DNA of 8,334 bases from Asaia bogorensis (GTDB lineage: Bacteria > Pseudomonadota > Alphaproteobacteria > Acetobacterales > Acetobacteraceae), in assembly GCA_945886995.1 (NCBI GenBank), contig CAMCZJ010000134.1:1-8334 (forward strand). Direction: 5' to 3'. Position 1 is the first letter of the stretch. Each line of letters starts with the position of its first letter. The position numbers were made by a program, and so were the translations under genes. This document shows positions 6,470 through 8,334 of the stretch, piece by piece. The notes below the pieces were generated by a model. The model was given only the letters and a program-made list of their open reading frames with translations. It made no database searches and was not told the DNA's origin.

Positions 6470-7251
6470 TGCATGAAATCCGGCTCTTCACGCGTCAGGA
6501 TACGCTTGATGCTTTCCAGATGCAGCTTTGCACTTTCACGATCCCCTTCGCGCATTTGCGCATACGTGCGGGCAGCGATTTCAGCCGGTACGGGCTTCAG
6601 CTTACGCCCCGTGCCCATCGCCAGGCGCTGCGCTTCCGCAGCGCGTTCCAGATAGTAAAGATCATCCCAGGCTTCGGCGACCGAAGCACCAACCACCATG
6701 ACGCCATGGTTCTTCATGAAAACGATATCGGCATCACCGATGGAGGCGGCGATGCGATCACCCTCACTCTCATCCAAAGCAAGGCCGTTGTAATCCTCAT
6801 CCACCAGGGTGCGGCCATAGAATTTCAGCGCGCTTTGCCCGGCCCAAACCAAGGGCGGGCCTTCCAGCATGGCAAGGGCGGTGGCGTTCGGCATATGGGT
6901 ATGAAAGGCCGCCTTGGCGCGCGGCTTGTTCAGGTGCATGCGCGCATGGATGTAGAAAGCGGTCGCTTCCGGCACGCCTTCGCCGGCCACCACATTGCCC
7001 TTGAAATCGCAGACCAGCAGGCGCGATGCCGTCATTTCAGAAAAGGCCCAGCCATAGGGGTTCACCAGGAACAGATCATCGCGCCCGGGCACCACAAAGG
7101 AGAAATGGTTGCAAATCCCCTCATGCAGGCCAAGCCGTGCCGCCATCCGGAAACAGGCCGCCAGATCAACCCGTGCTGCGCGCACGGCCTCGGCATCCAA
7201 TTCGGAGTTTCGCAGAATGGCAGGGGCGGAGGGTTCAAGCGCATGGGCCAT
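6466..7251 (-). CDS. Class II aldolase/adducin family protein
   Basis: This 261-residue cytosolic enzyme has the class II aldolase fold. Family features visible are 'HEGICNHFS' (43-51, substrate loop), 'LVNPYGWAFSEM' (62-73), the conserved acid Glu95 in 'GVPEATAFYIH', the zinc-binding pair HTH (117-119), and a further His in KNHG (180-183). These residues suit a metal-dependent lyase or epimerase that stabilises an enediolate, as in FucA, AraD and related decarboxylases. The usual phosphate-binding 'TPSG' is replaced by 'NPYG', so a non-phosphorylated substrate is plausible. The ATG at 7251 was chosen over one at 7275 because AGGAG (7259-7263) lies 7 bases ahead. The gene is translationally linked to the downstream DMT transporter, suggesting a shared substrate or product. 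The exact reaction is unknown. Confidence 0.9.
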   Translation of the reverse strand: MAHALEPSAPAILRNSELDAEAVRAARVDLAACFRMAARLGLHEGICNHFSFVVPGRDDLFLVNPYGWAFSEMTASRLLVCDFKGNVVAGEGVPEATAFYIHARMHLNKPRAKAAFHTHMPNATALAMLEGPPLVWAGQSALKFYGRTLVDEDYNGLALDESEGDRIAASIGDADIVFMKNHGVMVVGASVAEAWDDLYYLERAAEAQRLAMGTGRKLKPVPAEIAARTYAQMREGDRESAKLHLESIKRILTREEPDFMH

Positions 7252-7298
7252 GATGTTTCTCCTGAGGGCAGGCATGGGTTAGGATTGCCCTGTAAGAT

Positions 7299-7360
7299 GC
7301 ACATGGGGGCCAGGAAGATGCAACGCCCGCGCCCCCGCGCTTCCTTTGGCCCCCAGGTGC
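7299..7360. promoter_or_regulatory. Long imperfect hairpin / dyad, candidate operator or leader structure
   Basis: The left arm 7304-7312 (TGGGGGCCA) pairs perfectly with 7347-7355 (TGGCCCCCA). Continuing inward, GGAAG (7313-7317) pairs with CTTCC (7340-7344) across a two-base TT bulge (7345-7346). Outward, after one A/G mismatch, four more pairs form (7299-7302 with 7357-7360). That gives 18 pairs around a 22-base loop. There is no T-run on either side, so it is not a standard intrinsic terminator. Its place between divergent genes suggests either a protein-binding dyad or a structured leader. Confidence 0.55.
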
Positions 7361-7367
7361 CAATTCA

Positions 7368-7381
7368 CCCCTGGACAGGGG
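7368..7381. promoter_or_regulatory. 14-base palindrome CCCCTGGACAGGGG
   Basis: Perfect 6-base arms (CCCCTG and CAGGGG) flank a two-base GA centre. It lies 7 bases beyond the long hairpin and 52 bases before the amidase start, a suitable position for an operator. No regulator gene is in the window and the site was found only once by eye, so its role is inferred from position. Confidence 0.35.
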
Positions 7382-7433
7382 GCGCTGCGCGCGCCAAAGG
7401 CAGGGCGAAAGCAAGCCAAGGGATTAGCGGAAC

Positions 7434-8334
7434 ATGAGCGGCACAAATCAGCGCATTGATGGCAAGCGGCTTTGGGATAGTCTGATGGCGATGGCCGAAA
7501 TCGGCGCCACGCCCAAGGGTGGTGTGAAGCGCCTGACGTTGACGGATGTGGACAAGGCCGGGCGGGATCGGTTTCGCGGATGGTGCGAAGCCCTTGGCCT
7601 GACGATGCGCGTCGATTCCATCGGCAATATGTTCGCCCGCCGCGAAGGCCGCGACCCCTCTCGCCTGCCCGTGCTGCTCGGCAGCCATTTGGACAGCCAG
7701 CCAACGGGCGGCAAGTTTGACGGCGCGCTTGGCGTGATTGCGGGGCTTGAGGTGATGCGGAGCATCCATGACCTGAATATCGTCACCGAAGCCCCAATCG
7801 AACTGGTGAACTGGACCGATGAGGAAGGCAGCCGCTTCGGCCATTCCCTGATGGGTAGCGGCGTTTGGGCCGGCATCTACACGCAGGAAAAAGCCTATGG
7901 GCTCCGCGATGTGGATGGCGTGAGTGTGGGCGATGCGCTGGATGCCATTGGCTATAAGGGCCCGCATAAGGCCGCCCCTTTCCCGGCTGATGCCTATTTC
8001 GAATTGCATATCGAACAGGGCCCGATCCTGGAACGCGAAGGCAAGCAGATTGGCGTGGTCACCGGCGCTCATGCGCAGGTTTGGTATGATGCGGTGATCA
8101 TCGGGCAAGACAGCCACGCCGGCACCACGCCGCCTTCCGCGCGGCGCGATGCGCTGGTGGCGGCAGCGCGCGTTATTGAACGCGTGGATGCGCTGATGCG
8201 CGCGCGCGGCGAGGATGGCCGCGGCACAGTGGGCTTCCTGCAAGTGCTGCCTGCCAGCCGCAATGTCGTGCCGGGCGAAGTGCGCTTCAGCGTGGAATTC
8301 CGCCACCCGATTGATGCGCAAATCCAGGGCCTTT
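7434..8334 (+). CDS. Zn-dependent M20 amidase, hydantoinase/carbamoylase family (N-terminal 300 residues, cut by right edge)
   Basis: The frame is open from ATG 7434 to the window end. Full family members have about 410 residues, so roughly three quarters is present. M20 metal and catalytic features are intact: LLGSHLDS (81-88, His85), KFDGALGV (94-101, Asp96), TDEEGSRF (128-135, Glu130 and Glu131), and LHIEQGP (191-197, His192). The lid/dimer domain shows DSHAGTTP (His228), SRNVVPG (Asn277) and EFRHP (Arg290). The spacing of Glu130, Gln195, His228, Asn277 and Arg290 equals, shifted by two, the residues I recall as critical in bacterial L-N-carbamoylase. Such enzymes hydrolyse N-carbamoyl-amino acids, ureidopropionate or allantoate in the cytoplasm, and the substrate here is open. 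The last metal His lies beyond the edge. The gene is divergent from the aldolase gene and has a weak ribosome site. Confidence 0.9.
   Translation, partial: MSGTNQRIDGKRLWDSLMAMAEIGATPKGGVKRLTLTDVDKAGRDRFRGWCEALGLTMRVDSIGNMFARREGRDPSRLPVLLGSHLDSQPTGGKFDGALGVIAGLEVMRSIHDLNIVTEAPIELVNWTDEEGSRFGHSLMGSGVWAGIYTQEKAYGLRDVDGVSVGDALDAIGYKGPHKAAPFPADAYFELHIEQGPILEREGKQIGVVTGAHAQVWYDAVIIGQDSHAGTTPPSARRDALVAAARVIERVDALMRARGEDGRGTVGFLQVLPASRNVVPGEVRFSVEFRHPIDAQIQGL

Larger units (their letters stand above)
7252..7433. promoter_or_regulatory. Divergent intergenic region between aldolase and amidase genes
   Basis: These 182 bases should carry the start signals for both the aldolase-DMT pair (leftward) and the amidase (rightward). 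They hold the aldolase Shine-Dalgarno AGGAG (7259-7263), a long hairpin (7299-7360) and the palindrome CCCCTGGACAGGGG (7368-7381), with the GC-rich dyad GGCGC/GCGCC (7381-7395) touching it. The amidase has only a weak ribosome site (AAGGGA, about 11 bases before its ATG). No sigma-70 pair was convincing on either strand. Confidence 0.5.

Noticed and set aside
7356..7363. Minus-strand TTGGCACC resembling a sigma-54 -24 element
   Set aside because: At the required spacing the -12 GC is absent (CC is found instead), so the promoter match is only half.
6469..7437. 322-residue plus-strand open frame opposite the aldolase gene
   Set aside because: It lies antisense to a clear class II aldolase with zinc motifs, has His/Arg/Gln-rich composition and no domain. 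It is a shadow of GC-rich coding.
7365..8321. 318-residue minus-strand open frame opposite the amidase gene
   Set aside because: The plus strand encodes an intact M20 amidase with all expected motifs through the same bases. The antisense product is His/Ala/Arg-rich without a recognisable fold.

Overview
The window is an ordinary-looking but gene-dense piece of a GC-rich proteobacterial chromosome. The GC bias, the Bug-type tricarboxylate receptor and the gene styles suggest an alphaproteobacterium, possibly Acetobacteraceae (Roseomonas-like). This is an inference, and Burkholderiales cannot be excluded. I support ten protein genes. Two run off the window edges. No tRNA, rRNA, CRISPR array, insertion sequence or phage gene was seen.

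Left region (1-1515). Three small exported proteins lie on the minus strand. They are a lipoprotein carrying a duplicated NPPGTAA motif, a secreted four-cysteine protein resembling the Rap1a/Tai family, and, 14 bases after the latter, the start of a glycine-zipper lipoprotein cut by the left edge. This third is visibly less GC-rich than the rest. It includes a 447-base stretch (1069-1515) with no convincing gene.

Middle region (1516-4436). A minus-strand set reads from right to left: an RlmI-like rRNA cytosine methyltransferase, a DUF3293 protein overlapping it by an ATGA junction, and an MFS transporter starting within 30 bases. The spacing suggests one transcript joining RNA modification, an unknown-function protein and a transporter.

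Right region (4437-8334). A plus-strand periplasmic tricarboxylate-transporter receptor (Bug/TctC type, with no membrane partners in view) converges, with only 9 bases between, on a minus-strand pair: a class II aldolase/adducin-family enzyme and a DMT/EamA transporter coupled to it by a 4-base overlap with a TTG start. Divergent from that pair is a Zn-dependent M20 amidase of the hydantoinase/carbamoylase type, cut by the right edge. The 182-base divergent interval between aldolase and amidase holds a long imperfect hairpin and a second palindrome, the best regulatory candidates in the window. Together the right-hand genes look like a small catabolic and transport module for an unidentified organic acid or N-carbamoyl/amide compound. 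The substrate is not deducible from the sequence.

No clearly novel system was found. The most useful leads are the hairpin, the small exported-protein cluster and the coupled DUF3293 gene.
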